Shown here in pieces: positions 1-9,004 of a stretch of DNA of 64,000 bases. The notes under the pieces are model-generated. The model was not told where the DNA came from. It saw nothing but the letters and a program-made list of their open reading frames with translations, and made no database searches. The translations under genes were made by a program, and so were the position numbers. Every line of letters begins with the position of its first letter. Within the stretch, counting starts at the first letter, position 1. Source of the stretch: Stenotrophomonas sp. SY1 (GTDB lineage Bacteria > Pseudomonadota > Gammaproteobacteria > Xanthomonadales > Xanthomonadaceae). The stretch is from NCBI RefSeq assembly GCF_021202945.1, contig NZ_JAJOYR010000002.1, forward strand, positions 857,825 to 921,824, read 5' to 3'.

Positions 1-422
1 CGGCAAAGTCCAACATCTACGACAACGCCGCCAATGAAACACGCTACATCTACACCGATGTCGACCAGAACGGTGTGCGCCTGAGCGGCGCAGCAAACGC
101 CATGTACACGGTGACCTTTCCGAAAGGACAGACGCCCCCGGTCAAGGGCTTCTGGTCATTGACCCTGTACAACAAGCACCACCTGTTCGAGCCCAACCCG
201 ATCAACCGCTTTGGCGTTGGCACCAAGAACAAGGACCTCAAGCCGAACGATGACGGCTCACTCACGCTCTACATCCAGCACGCTTCGCCAGGGCCAGACA
301 GGGCAAGCAACTGGCTGCCGGCACCGGCCGACGAGTTCTCGCTCTACATAAGGGCGTACTGGCCGGATGCGGCGATCATCGAGCGGACCTGGAGCCCGCC
401 GGCGGTGACCAGGACGCAATAG
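1..422 (+). CDS. DUF1254/DUF1214 family protein, C-terminal part
   Basis: The reading frame is open from base 3 to the stop at 420-422, so this is the end of a gene that begins before the window. About 139 residues are visible. The stretch [10 protein letters not shown], followed by NPINRFGVG and a late SLTLYIQH, is the pattern of the DUF1214 domain that closes DUF1254/DUF1214 proteins. These are usually exported proteins of unknown function. The gene converges with the arylsulfatase gene on the other strand about 100 bases downstream. The family call rests on motif memory only. Confidence 0.8.
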   Translation, partial: AKSNIYDNAANETRYIYTDVDQNGVRLSGAANAMYTVTFPKGQTPPVKGFWSLTLYNKHHLFEPNPINRFGVGTKNKDLKPNDDGSLTLYIQHASPGPDRASNWLPAPADEFSLYIRAYWPDAAIIERTWSPPAVTRTQ

Positions 423-523
423 ACACAAGGCTCTCGCACCTGCCTTTTCCCGCGCGGTTTTCGCGTGCGTTGATGCTCGCAGAAGGTGCCGGATTGGACG
501 GCACCTCCTCTCCTCGAACGGGA

Positions 524-2104
524 CTATCTTCCCGGGCCGACGGATGCGGCGTCGTTGATCTTCTGCATGACGGCGTCCACGTTGAAGCTGGCCGGCTTCT
601 GTCGTGGCGGGAACTCCTTGAACGACCCCAGCCACTTGGCCACGATTGCCTGTCCCGGCGCGATGAAGAACAACTGGTTGGCGGTCGCAAACTGGTTGCC
701 CGCCTGATCGCTCGCCTCGAAGGGGTCCGCGCGCAGATTGAACGTCAACGGTATGCGCATGCTTTCGAAGCCACGCCGCCAGATATCGATTCCGGTGTGG
801 TTCTGCACCACGAAGTTCAGCTTGATATGCCTCACGCGAATGCCGAACAGGTCGCCATCGTCACCCCAGTAGACGAACTCCTGTCGCGGCCATTGGTCTG
901 CTTCGCGCTTGCCCGGCTCGACCATTCCCTCCGGCGGACGCGGGCCGTTCTTGTGCCCCTTGAATGCATCGATCAGGTTGTACCCATCCAGATGCACCTT
1001 GAAGGTCTTGCCGTTGGCCTTGTAGCTGCCCTTGAGGCATTTCTCCTTGACGTCCGGGTCGCCTGCCGCGGCAGCAAAGGTGACCATCAGGTCCTCATGC
1101 GCGCAGACATCGTTGATCACCGAACCCGGCGCGATGACGCCCGGCCAGCGGATGACGGCCGGCACGCGATAGCCGCCCTCCCAGTTGGTCGCCTTCTCGC
1201 CGCGAAATGGCGTCTGACCACCATCCGGGTAGCTCATGACCTCGGCGCCATTGTCGGTGGAGAACATCACGATGGTGTTGTCAGCGATGCCGAGCTCATC
1301 AAGCTTGTCGAGAAACTGGCCGACGAAACCGTCCAGCTCGACCATGCCATCCGGATACAGGCCCAGGCCCGTGACGCCCGCCGATGCCTCTTTCAGATGG
1401 GTCCACACGTGCATCCGCGTGGTGTTCATCCAGCAGAAGAACGGCTGGTCGGCTTTGGCCTGGCGTTCGATGAAATCCAATGCGGCAGCAGTGAACTCCT
1501 CGTCCACCGTCTCCATGCGCTTCTTCGTCAACGGCCCGGTGTCTTCGATCTTCTGCTTGCCAACCACGCCCCAGCGCGGCTCATCGTTCTTGTCATCCTT
1601 GTCGGTGGCCCATGCCTTGAGCACACCACGAGGACCGAAGGCAGCCTTGAACCGGGGGTCTTTCGGGTACTGCGGATCCTCAGGCTCCTCTTCCGCATTC
1701 AGGTGATAGAGATTTCCGTAGAACTCCGAGAACCCATGCACCGTCGGCAGGAACTTGTTCTTGTCGCCGAGGTGGTTCTTTCCGAACTGCCCGGACACGT
1801 AGCCCAGCGGCTGCAGAATCTCGGCGATGGTCGGATCTTCAGCAGCAATGCCGATATCCGCGCCCGGAAGACCGACCTTGGTCAGGCCCGTGCGAATCGG
1901 GCACTGCCCGGTGATGAAGGCAGCGCGACCTGCGGTGCAGCTCTGCTGCCCATACCAGTCGGTGAACAGCGCACCCTCGTTGGCAATGCGATCGATGTTA
2001 GGGGTCCAGTACCCCATCATGCCGCGGTGGTAGCAGCTGGGATTCATCCAGCCAACATCGTCGCCCCAGATCACCAGAATGTTCGGCTTCTTGTTCGAAG
2101 ACAT
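524..2104 (-). CDS. Arylsulfatase (formylglycine-dependent sulfatase)
   Basis: A 526-residue alkaline-phosphatase-superfamily sulfatase that hydrolyses sulfate esters. The N-terminal PNILVIWGDDVGW carries the metal-binding Asp pair. SCTAGRAAFITGQ contains the C-x-A-x-R sequence whose Cys is converted to formylglycine. FSTDNGAE supplies further metal ligands in the middle of the protein. I chose the ATG at 2104 because GGAGGA lies 9 bases upstream. A TTG 13 codons further out lacks such a site. No signal peptide is visible after this start, so it may be cytoplasmic. No sulfatase-modifying gene is in view. The natural substrate cannot be told from sequence. Confidence 0.9.
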   Translation of the reverse strand: MSSNKKPNILVIWGDDVGWMNPSCYHRGMMGYWTPNIDRIANEGALFTDWYGQQSCTAGRAAFITGQCPIRTGLTKVGLPGADIGIAAEDPTIAEILQPLGYVSGQFGKNHLGDKNKFLPTVHGFSEFYGNLYHLNAEEEPEDPQYPKDPRFKAAFGPRGVLKAWATDKDDKNDEPRWGVVGKQKIEDTGPLTKKRMETVDEEFTAAALDFIERQAKADQPFFCWMNTTRMHVWTHLKEASAGVTGLGLYPDGMVELDGFVGQFLDKLDELGIADNTIVMFSTDNGAEVMSYPDGGQTPFRGEKATNWEGGYRVPAVIRWPGVIAPGSVINDVCAHEDLMVTFAAAAGDPDVKEKCLKGSYKANGKTFKVHLDGYNLIDAFKGHKNGPRPPEGMVEPGKREADQWPRQEFVYWGDDGDLFGIRVRHIKLNFVVQNHTGIDIWRRGFESMRIPLTFNLRADPFEASDQAGNQFATANQLFFIAPGQAIVAKWLGSFKEFPPRQKPASFNVDAVMQKINDAASVGPGR

Positions 2105-2574
2105 TGCCGCAGTCCTCCAGGATGGAAGCGGGTAGCGTCTCAAACGTGGGAAGTGGTGTCGTCAGCAAAACTACTGGAGCCGGCCCGCTGGGCAGGTATT
2201 GAAATCATCAAGCCAGGCCATCCTGCGCAGATACCTGCTTCAGGCCGCTCGGTGCCCTGGTCACAAGCGTTCATGAGCCAGGCCGGAATCAGGCTGTGCC
2301 GTGAAGCCGCTTCGGCATGAATCAATTGTCAGACCTGTTAACCCGACAAGCTCGACGGAACAATGCCGGACAGGCGGGTGCCTGAGTCAAGGACGCATGC
2401 CTGTGGACTTTCGTGGCTCGACAAACTGCCAGGCCCAGGCGCAACGCCTGACCCGACCCCCACGGCATGGGAGGCACGACGGTGCGCTGCACACCAGCGA
2501 ACGCGTCCCGTGCGCCGCGAGCTACTTCAGCGACTACGCCGCCTCAGCACCCACGCAACACGCCCACGGACCCA
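2105..2574. other. Intergenic stretch, no gene seen
   Basis: About 470 bases between the start of the arylsulfatase gene and the end of the L,D-transpeptidase gene. Short frames are open on both strands, but none has a convincing ribosome binding site or family motif. It should hold the arylsulfatase promoter. I could not pick out a clear -35/-10 pair. Confidence 0.5.
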
Positions 2575-3357
2575 TCACTCAGGGACGGGCTCGTCGTTGC
2601 CCTGCGCCGTCGTGCGACTTTGCACGAACTCCGGGAAGGTCTCCGCCAGCGGCTTCTTGTCCGGCAGGATGTAGAACACCCCACCCCGCTCGAAGGTCGG
2701 AGCGATGATCTGCTCGTAGAAGTCGGGCGGGACGTTGATGCAGCCGTGAGTGATGCGGTTGTCGTCCGGTGCAGGCGATGCAAGGCGTTCGACGCGCCGC
2801 TCGGCCGGGACACCAGTGGCCGTCGGGTGAATGGAGACCGCGGAATCGTAGTCCACCCACAGCACGCGCCCTGCATCGATTGATGGGCCGAAGCCGCCCA
2901 CAAAACGACCGGCAGGCGTCGTGCGATCCCGGCCCGGAATTTCGCGAAGCGCGAGGCCAGCGATGCCAGGCGCCGTGTGATCGCCGACCGCCGAGCCAAA
3001 GAGCCCAGGCACCGCGCCGCGAAGCCGGCCATCCCCGCCGAACACAAGTATCTGTGCAGCGGCCTTGTCGATGACCGCGAACGGATAGCCCTGGCTGTCC
3101 CCGCTTGCGACCACCCAGCCCGCGAGCTCGATCACCGTGTCGGACACTTCCTGGCCTTGCGGAAGCTGGTCAACCTCGGCCACCGGTTGCGCGATAGCCT
3201 CCTGGGCGTTGGCCACGTCGGAGTTCCAGAACGCCAGCGCCAACAAGAGTGCGCCATTAGCGACAAGGATCGCAGGGTGTATGCGCGTATTGATAAGAAC
3301 AGTTCCTAGCAACGAAGACTGGGTAAAGCAAAGACGCCGGTGACCAGCAAAGGCCAC
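2575..3357 (-). CDS. L,D-transpeptidase (YkuD-fold) family protein
   Basis: Up to 260 residues. The C-terminal half has SIHPTATGVPAERR and RITHGCINV, the His and Ser/Thr-H-G-C-x-N catalytic signature of YkuD L,D-transpeptidases, which form or modify peptidoglycan cross-links through the Cys. A hydrophobic stretch ending DVANAQ looks like a signal peptide, so it should act in the periplasm. The start is uncertain. The outermost frame begins with GTG at 3357, but a terminator-like hairpin at 3337-3360 overlaps it, and a TTG at 3312 gives a more normal signal peptide. Neither has a good ribosome binding site. It follows the murein-lipoprotein-like gene on the same strand. Confidence 0.85.
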   Translation of the reverse strand: MAFAGHRRLCFTQSSLLGTVLINTRIHPAILVANGALLLALAFWNSDVANAQEAIAQPVAEVDQLPQGQEVSDTVIELAGWVVASGDSQGYPFAVIDKAAAQILVFGGDGRLRGAVPGLFGSAVGDHTAPGIAGLALREIPGRDRTTPAGRFVGGFGPSIDAGRVLWVDYDSAVSIHPTATGVPAERRVERLASPAPDDNRITHGCINVPPDFYEQIIAPTFERGGVFYILPDKKPLAETFPEFVQSRTTAQGNDEPVPE

Positions 3358-3360
3358 CGG
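3329..3360 (-). terminator. Candidate terminator of the small lipoprotein gene
   Basis: CCGGTGACC (3337-3345) pairs with GGCCACCGG (3352-3360) with one mismatch and a 6-base loop. Read on the minus strand it is followed by a T-rich run (TCTTTGCTTT). It lies 34 bases after the stop of the small lipoprotein gene. It also overlaps the extreme 5' end of the L,D-transpeptidase frame, which argues for a later start of that protein. Confidence 0.5.
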
Positions 3361-3393
3361 GTCTGGAGTTCAAACCATTTTGTGCAAGAGCAC

Positions 3394-3657
3394 TTAACCG
3401 CGCGGTACGCGACGTGGTGACGCTTCAAGACTCTGGACGCGGCTTTCGATCTGATCCAGCCGCTGGTTGGCCTGCTGTGCGGACTGGTTGGCCGATTCGG
3501 CACTCTGGGCTGCGCCCTGCACCTTCGTATCGAGCTGATCCAGGCGTGAGTTGATCGTTGCAAACTCTTCTTTATAGGTGGCGCAGCCACCAAGGCCCAA
3601 GGTGGCAACGAGGGCCACGCCGAGCGTACGCACCATGTTTTGTTTGGACAGAATCAT
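3394..3657 (-). CDS. Small murein-lipoprotein-like (Lpp/OprI-type) lipoprotein
   Basis: An 87-residue protein. The signal peptide ends in a lipobox LGGC, so Cys should be lipidated after export. The mature part is a polar alpha-helical heptad-like region (SRLDQLDTKVQ, then QSAESANQSAQQANQRLDQIESRVQSLE), typical of Lpp/OprI coiled-coil lipoproteins that hold the outer membrane. The C-terminus is SPRRVPRG and lacks the terminal Lys used by Escherichia coli Lpp for cross-linking. The ATG at 3657 has AAGGAG 8 bases upstream. The next gene on the strand encodes an L,D-transpeptidase, the enzyme class that attaches Lpp in enterobacteria, which is suggestive but not proof of a link. Confidence 0.75.
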   Translation of the reverse strand: MILSKQNMVRTLGVALVATLGLGGCATYKEEFATINSRLDQLDTKVQGAAQSAESANQSAQQANQRLDQIESRVQSLEASPRRVPRG

Positions 3658-4634
3658 TCCAATGCTCCTTCGTATGGGATCTCGGAGGTACTTTTTGCCA
3701 TCGAGATGATGACGCTGCAATGCGTAGATGGACTGTGAAGATGAAGCAATTCGTGATAGCGACGACCTGAATCCATCAACTTTCACCAAAACTCAACTGA
3801 TCTGATCGACCCGCGCAGCCTATCCGCTGTCGATGCGCGTCGGCCCTGGTGAAGTCGACATTGATAAGCGAGTCGCTGTTTCACCGACTGATCCTCCGCC
3901 GCGCCGCAACGCCTCAATTTATGCGCGAAACAGCTGTTTAGATTCCTCCTCTGTGTCTGAACGTTCGCCCTGATCCATCCAACATCACTCCAACGCTGTG
4001 CGCGCAATGTCCACTGCGGGTAACAGGCATCCGCCAGAAGCAACGGAATCCTGCCAGGAGCCAACACTTCCAATGCTGCACTCATGTCCGGAATTGATCA
4101 GAAGCCGATGAAGACACAAAGCACATGAGCGTTCGATGACTCAGCAATGGTGATGAGACCACACGCGTCCACGTCTGCTCCTCGATGTGCATGATTTTCC
4201 TGCGTGGGGTCGCACACCAGAACAGATTGACGCGCCGGCACCGGCATGCCGATCAGACCGACTGGATCGTCCGCATGAGAACGCTTCCATCATGGTGAAA
4301 CAACACTGGATTTCACCGGATCAGCCGCCCTCTTCCTGCGCCTTTCCCGACGCCGACGTTCGCCTCCCACACATGACCTGACACTCACCTGCAAACCAGC
4401 CACGCCGGCTGCGGAGAGGATGGCTGCCAGGTTCGGCAGCACATCCGGACAGAAGGCGGCAGGGTCGACGCCGGGCGGAATGTGAAGGTCTGCGGGTACA
4501 CAGTGTTAGGATGCACAGCACAGACACCGTCTGTCTCGCGCGCCCTGTGCAGCTGCCTTGATGGTTGCCCACTCCGCTCCCTTTCATGCGTCAACCGTCC
4601 CGATACCGGGGCGGTCGCTCGGCGGGAGTGCGCT
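3658..4634. other. Long intergenic stretch, no convincing gene
   Basis: Nearly 1 kb between two divergent genes. Base composition is visibly lower in GC than the neighbours in places. Frames of 60-100 codons exist on both strands (for example 4187-4381 plus, 3783-4085 minus), but they have no recognisable domain and no good start signals. It must carry promoters for both flanking genes. It could also hold gene relics or a small RNA that I cannot identify by eye. Confidence 0.4.
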
Positions 4635-5306
4635 ATGCCCGGTTATTCGACACGCAATGAGAAGGTCACCATTGGTGGCCAGATGTACCTGCTGCGCGTC
4701 CTCAGCGACAAACAGCAATTCAGTGATCCCGATGGTCATGGAGCACGCCTTGGTATCTCCTCGGCACAATGGAGCCTGTTCGGCCAGCTGTGGCCATCCG
4801 GTCGTCTACTCGCCCAGGCCATGTCCCGCTTTGATATCGAAGACAAGCGGATCCTCGAGCTGGGTTGCGGCATCGGGTTGGCCAGCCTGGTGCTGATGCA
4901 GCGAGGCGGCAACGTGGTCGCTTCCGACATACATCCACTGGCCGAACCATTCCTTGCCTACAACGCCGCCCTGAATGCTTTGCCGGCCGTGCACTATCGT
5001 CAGCTGCGCTGGGATCGGGAGCTGCCATCGCTGGGCACGTTCGATCTGATCATTGCCAGCGACGTTCTCTACGAGCAAGGCCATGCCGCACTGATGGCCG
5101 AAGTCATACGGCGCCATGCCAAGCCCAGAACGGAGGTTGTCATCACCGACCCCGGCCGCGGCAACAGCGCACGCTTCAGCCGAGCGCTGGGATTGCAGGG
5201 TTTCGATCTCAAATCGACCCGCTGCCGGCTGAATGATGCGGATGTGGAGCCTTTTCGCGGCCAGCTGCTGCACTACTCACGTGACGTGGAAGCGGTGGCC
5301 AGATGA
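4635..5306 (+). CDS. SAM-dependent class I methyltransferase (METTL21/nicotinamide N-methyltransferase-like)
   Basis: A 223-residue protein with the Rossmann motif I sequence ILELGCGIGLASLVLMQRG followed by VVASDIHPLAEPFL. Motif II/III-like FDLIIASDVLYEQGH also fits the family of small protein-lysine or nicotinamide-type methyltransferases. The ATG at 4635 follows GGCGGGAG. The target is unknown. It overlaps the next gene by ATGA, and a third small gene follows within a few bases, so the three are probably co-transcribed. Confidence 0.85.
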   Translation: MPGYSTRNEKVTIGGQMYLLRVLSDKQQFSDPDGHGARLGISSAQWSLFGQLWPSGRLLAQAMSRFDIEDKRILELGCGIGLASLVLMQRGGNVVASDIHPLAEPFLAYNAALNALPAVHYRQLRWDRELPSLGTFDLIIASDVLYEQGHAALMAEVIRRHAKPRTEVVITDPGRGNSARFSRALGLQGFDLKSTRCRLNDADVEPFRGQLLHYSRDVEAVAR

Positions 5307-5626
5307 ACCGCGTAGAGCGCGAGAAGAAAGCCAGGATCACCTGCGCTGCATGCGACTCCCTTTGCTGCCAACTGACCGTGGTGCTGGAAGAAAGGGACAC
5401 CATACCGGCGCACCTGACCACCCGTTTGCCCAGTGGCCTTCACGTCATGGCCAAGGATGAGGACGGCTGGTGCGTGGCCCTGGACGGACAGCAGATGAGA
5501 TGTCGCATCTACGCCAGCAGGCCAATCGTGTGCAGATCATTTGTCATGGGCGGCCCCTACTGCAGGGCCGAGCGCGACGAGCATGCACGGCAGAAAGATC
5601 GCACCATCGCGTTGCAACTTACCTGA
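5303..5626 (+). CDS. YkgJ-family cysteine-cluster protein
   Basis: A 107-residue protein rich in spaced cysteines: CAACDSLCC near the N-terminus, then single Cys in DGWC, MRC, RPIVCRSF and PYC. This is the layout of the YkgJ/UPF0153 'zinc- or iron-chelating' family, whose biochemical role is not established. It starts inside the stop codon of the methyltransferase gene, which implies translational coupling. In related families YkgJ proteins sit beside modification enzymes, so a joint function is plausible but unproven. Confidence 0.8.
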   Translation: MNRVEREKKARITCAACDSLCCQLTVVLEERDTIPAHLTTRLPSGLHVMAKDEDGWCVALDGQQMRCRIYASRPIVCRSFVMGGPYCRAERDEHARQKDRTIALQLT

Positions 5627-5630
5627 GGAC

Positions 5631-5915
5631 ATGACCATGGCCACACCACCGCGCAAGACCGGCTCGATGCCTGCGGGAAAGACCAGCTCCAGCTCCATCT
5701 CCGGCTCTCACCTCCAGCAACGCAATCTGAGCCGTGAGCGCATGGCCGAAGACATGGCGGCTTTCAGCAGCGCCGGTGGAAAGATCGAGGTGCTTGGCAA
5801 CACGCCGTTCCGCACCAAACCAAGCCCCGAAAAGCCCGCTGCTGCCAGTGACAAGACGTCCAACGCCAGCGGAAGCCAGGCTGACAAGGGCAGATCACAC
5901 AAACGCCAGGGATGA
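5631..5915 (+). CDS. Small charged protein, possibly SutA-like
   Basis: A 94-residue protein with no membrane segment. The N-terminus is low-complexity (Thr/Ser/Lys-rich) and the C-terminus ends in a basic tail. The central stretch RERMAEDMAAFSSAGGKIEVL resembles, from memory, the region of Pseudomonas SutA that reads ARAMEEFLSRGGKVQEI, a small RNA-polymerase-binding regulator. This similarity is weak and short. The ATG at 5631 sits 4 bases after the previous stop, with CTGAGGAC upstream, so it belongs to the same transcript as the methyltransferase and YkgJ genes. Confidence 0.6.
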   Translation: MTMATPPRKTGSMPAGKTSSSSISGSHLQQRNLSRERMAEDMAAFSSAGGKIEVLGNTPFRTKPSPEKPAAASDKTSNASGSQADKGRSHKRQG

Positions 5916-6566
5916 TGTCGACCCCGTGGCCGAGTTCTACATATGGCCGCCGGTAGACGCGCGCCCAGGTCAGTACCGGCCTTCATCACGCCAATGCCAT
6001 CCGCCATCGGCGTTGCAGGGTTTTCATCGGATACCAGACGCCGACCGTGTCCTGGGGCTTGCAGGCACGACGGCCTCAGCGCTTCCTGCTGGACGGCTCG
6101 CGGCCAGAGGTTGGCCACTCGGCCCCGAGCTGTTCTCCGGCCCAGCGTCAGCTGCACGGCTGCTTGTCGCATCACATGCAGTGCTTCCTCTGCCGGCCGG
6201 CTGCGGGTTTTCCTGGCTCAGTGGACGTTGGCATTCGTACCAGCGCTGCTGAACCCGCATTTCCTCCGGCCCAGCCAACCATCCGTGCCCTTCATGCCCG
6301 GCGCGTTCAATGGCGATGGTTGTGCCCCCCGTCCAGGAACAGCAACTTCCGAGCCATTCCGGCAATGCAGAGCGCATTACCGGCCCGGACATGCCGGCAT
6401 CGGCAACCATTGGGGATACGCTTCTGCTCTCGTTCCCGGACGTCTCCTTGCATGAGCAACGCCGCGTGCTTCTTGGAACGGGATGACCGCTTGCTGTTGC
6501 AACGTTAGGAACACCAGCTTCACGACGCGCGGCGACCATCGGCAGGAAATCTGTCACGTGCATCAC
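5916..6566. other. Intergenic stretch between convergent genes, no gene seen
   Basis: About 650 bases between two convergently read genes. Overlapping open frames occur on both strands (for example 5943-6455 plus, 6024-6566 minus), but their products are Arg/Pro/Ser-rich and carry no motif, which is typical of non-coding high-GC sequence. Degenerate gene remains are possible. Confidence 0.4.
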
Positions 6567-7943
6567 TCAGCGCTGCACCGCCGGCACCTCGGGCGAGATG
6601 ATCAACTGGTTGATGCGACGCAGGGCGCTCTCCAGCTGTCGCCGGTTGCTCGCCTGGCCCAGTGACAGGCGGAAGCCACGCCCGTGTTCCGAGCGGTCGG
6701 GGCGGAACGCCGATGAAGGCGATATCGCCAGGCCCTGCAACTGCGCCGCGCGCACGAAAGTAGCGTCCGTCCATGGCTCGGGCACCGTGCACCACGCGTG
6801 CAGGCCTGTCGCCTGTGCCTTCAATGACGGAGCCAGCAGATGCCCGGCCAACGCGGTGCGTTCACTGGCCTCGGCCAGCACCTGTTTGAGCAGTGCATGC
6901 GCCGAACCGTCCAGCAGCAGCTGACTGACCATGGCCATCACCAGCGGGTGACCCATCAGGCAGATGGAACGCAGGGCGGAAGCGAGTGCTTCGGCATGGC
7001 GCGCCGAAGGGCATTGCACGAAGGCCGTGCGCAGGCCGGGACTGATCGCCTTGGACAGCGTGGACACGTAGTAGACGTGGTCCGGTGCCAACGCAGCGAT
7101 GGGCACGGGCTTGCCGGCGTCGTGGTGCCAGTAAGGGTCGTCCTCGATGGCCAGGATGTCCCGGCGTTGCAGCACGCGCGCGAGATCGGCCCGGCGTTGC
7201 GCTGGAACCGTCAGCGCGGTCGGGTTGTTGCAGGTGGGATTGAGGTAGACCACACGTGCGCCAGTTTCGCTTGAAAGGCGTTCAAGCGCGTCCGGGCACA
7301 TGCCGTGTTCGTCGCCACTCACCGGCAGCAGACGCCGGCCCAACGACTTTGCCACCTGCAGCAGGCCCGGATACACGAGGTGATCGCAAAGGATCGCATC
7401 GCCTTCATGGGTCTGGCTGATGAGGATGGAAGCCAGCGCGAACTGCGCGCCCTCGGCGACCACCAGCCTTGCTTCGACAACATTGCCCAGCATCGGCTGC
7501 AACCAACTCGTGGCCGCGTGTCGATCGGTGGGACTGCCGCCGGTGAGATGGTAGGTCATCAGATTGGGCGCATTGCTGCGTGCGAGCACCGCAGCAGCAG
7601 CACGTCGCAGCACATCGTTCAACGCGGTGGCATCGGGCACCGGCGGCACGTTCATGCTCAGGTCCACCGGTTGCCCGAACGCGGCCTTGGGCGGCGCGAT
7701 GAAACTGCCCTGCGGTCCGCGTGCTTCGATCAACCCACGCCTGCGCGCTTCATCGAAGGCACGCGTCACCGTGGTCAGATCGATGCCCAGCTGCTTTGCC
7801 AATGCACGCTGCGATGGCAGACGATGGCCCGGCACCAACTCGCCCATGTTCATGGTGCGCTCGATGCTGCTGACGATGCGCAGATAGATCGGGCCGCTGC
7901 TGGCCAGCGCGCTGTCTATCCAGCTCACCACGCACCTTCGCAT
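6567..7943 (-). CDS. MocR/PdxR-type regulator (GntR HTH + aminotransferase domain), paralog 1
   Basis: A 458-residue fusion regulator. Residues ~15-85 form a GntR winged helix (PGHRLPSQRALAKQLG, LTTVTRAFDEARR). The rest is a fold-type-I aminotransferase domain, with PTCNNPT, IEDDPYWH and the PLP-binding Lys in STLSKAISPGLRTAF, and Arg in FRLSLG. MocR proteins sense PLP or an amino compound and do not usually act as enzymes. The ATG at 7943 has no strong ribosome binding site. A loose inverted repeat (TTGTGCAG / CTGCGACAA, about 7947-7965) sits directly upstream. It is the last of four same-strand genes that begin with a second MocR at 10482. Confidence 0.88.
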   Translation of the reverse strand: MRRCVVSWIDSALASSGPIYLRIVSSIERTMNMGELVPGHRLPSQRALAKQLGIDLTTVTRAFDEARRRGLIEARGPQGSFIAPPKAAFGQPVDLSMNVPPVPDATALNDVLRRAAAAVLARSNAPNLMTYHLTGGSPTDRHAATSWLQPMLGNVVEARLVVAEGAQFALASILISQTHEGDAILCDHLVYPGLLQVAKSLGRRLLPVSGDEHGMCPDALERLSSETGARVVYLNPTCNNPTALTVPAQRRADLARVLQRRDILAIEDDPYWHHDAGKPVPIAALAPDHVYYVSTLSKAISPGLRTAFVQCPSARHAEALASALRSICLMGHPLVMAMVSQLLLDGSAHALLKQVLAEASERTALAGHLLAPSLKAQATGLHAWCTVPEPWTDATFVRAAQLQGLAISPSSAFRPDRSEHGRGFRLSLGQASNRRQLESALRRINQLIISPEVPAVQR

Positions 7944-8126
7944 GGGTTGTGCAGGGCTGCGACAAACTGTCGCGCCATGTAGGGAAGATGTCGGGCGCTA
8001 TCGTTTGCATCAGCGGCGGGTGCCTGCTCACAACCATCGGTCGGTTGGAGTGGGTGCCCGCTGTTCTTTTGGCGCGGACAAAAAGTCCACGCATGATCGG
8101 ATGCTTGCAGGTTCATGACGTGGAGA

Positions 8127-8732
8127 TCAACCGCCCTTCTGCCAGCGGCAGTAGCAGCCAACGGCAAGCAGGCCACGCGGACGCACGGTCTGCCCATCGA
8201 CAAGCTTGTCGAGAATGGGCTCAACGAAACTGTTGGCCGAGTTGCACACCATGCCGATGCTGTACGGGCCGGCGTAGGCCAGATGACCATCGCGGTCCCA
8301 GATGGCGACCGCAGGACTGGCGGGTATCTGCTCGACGCCCTGGATTGTCGGCAGCTCTTTCAAGCGGCCTTGCAGGTAATCCGGCAGCTCGCCTTCCGTA
8401 CCAGGCCGGCGCACCGCATAGAAGTCGATGCCGGCACGGCGATACATCGTGGTCAGGTAACTCAGGTGCGCGCCGGTTTCGCGGTTGCAGACCGTGCAGG
8501 CCGGGTCCCAGAAATGCACCACGCGGATGCGTCCCGTTGCACCGGCCAGTTCGGCCGGCAGCTTGAGCTGGGTGTCGTCGAACACGATGGCCTGCTCGGC
8601 AAAACTGGCCTGCTCGCTGAAACCGAAGTACTGCCATATCGCCACCGCAACGACAGCCATGACCACGCAGCCTGCCGCGATCCACAGCCGCATCCAGCGC
8701 CGCCGCGACGGCGCGCCGCCGTGCGTGCTCAC
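8127..8732 (-). CDS. Thioredoxin-fold membrane-anchored protein (DUF6436-like)
   Basis: A 201-residue protein with one N-terminal membrane segment (about residues 14-33) and a thioredoxin-like periplasmic domain. VVHFWDPACTVCNRETG holds a CTVC redox pair. The later PASPAVAIWDRDGHLAYAGPY resembles the cis-Pro and beta-strand part of thioredoxin folds. It is probably a periplasmic thiol oxidoreductase or sensor, with unknown partner. The start is GTG, and GTGA overlaps the stop of the small membrane protein upstream, so the two are translationally coupled. Confidence 0.75.
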   Translation of the reverse strand: MSTHGGAPSRRRWMRLWIAAGCVVMAVVAVAIWQYFGFSEQASFAEQAIVFDDTQLKLPAELAGATGRIRVVHFWDPACTVCNRETGAHLSYLTTMYRRAGIDFYAVRRPGTEGELPDYLQGRLKELPTIQGVEQIPASPAVAIWDRDGHLAYAGPYSIGMVCNSANSFVEPILDKLVDGQTVRPRGLLAVGCYCRWQKGG

Positions 8733-8992
8733 GTGGCGGCATCCGGGCCGAACTTGTGCACGTACTGCTCGTGCATCTCACGGCACGAATCGGCCTGGGC
8801 ACGGCGGTAGATTTCGGTGCGCTCCGGGTCACGGCTGCGTTGCCAGCACTGCGCGATGGCCGCCTGCTCGCTGGCCTGCACGCTGGCCGTCTGTGGCCGG
8901 GAGCAGACATACACCAGCGAGCCCAGCGCCAGGACGATGAAGCCCCCGCAGCCCAGCATGACCAGATGAAACCTCAGCTTTTCCCGACGCAC
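8729..8992 (-). CDS. Small single-span membrane protein, unknown function
   Basis: About 87 residues: a basic N-terminus (RREKLRFH), one hydrophobic helix (VMLGCGGFIVLALGSLVYV), then a polar region with two Cys and a HEQYVHKFGPDAAT tail. I do not recognise the family. The start is uncertain. GTG at 8992, GTG at 9004, ATG at 8959 and TTG at 9025 are all in frame and none has a strong ribosome binding site. The outer two would place the start at or inside the inverted repeat at 9005-9047. It is coupled by a 4-base overlap to the thioredoxin-like gene. Confidence 0.6.
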   Translation of the reverse strand: MRREKLRFHLVMLGCGGFIVLALGSLVYVCSRPQTASVQASEQAAIAQCWQRSRDPERTEIYRRAQADSCREMHEQYVHKFGPDAAT

Positions 8993-9004
8993 ACCGACAC
9001 CCAC

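Noticed and set aside
470-2320. A 616-codon plus-strand open frame
   Set aside because: It is antisense to the arylsulfatase, which has full catalytic motifs and a ribosome binding site. The plus-strand product has no family signature.
3783-4381. Short frames in the 1-kb gap before the methyltransferase gene
   Set aside because: Up to 100 codons, but no motif, no ribosome binding site, and no agreement with neighbouring gene direction.
5943-6566. Overlapping open frames on both strands in the gap after the small charged protein gene
   Set aside because: Both products lack motifs and have the biased composition of non-coding high-GC sequence. No good start signal is present.
7947-7965. Loose inverted repeat TTGTGCAG / CTGCGACAA before the first mocR gene
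   Set aside because: One-base bulge and no similarity to the CCATACAA repeats, so I do not claim it as an operator. It is noted in the gene entry only.
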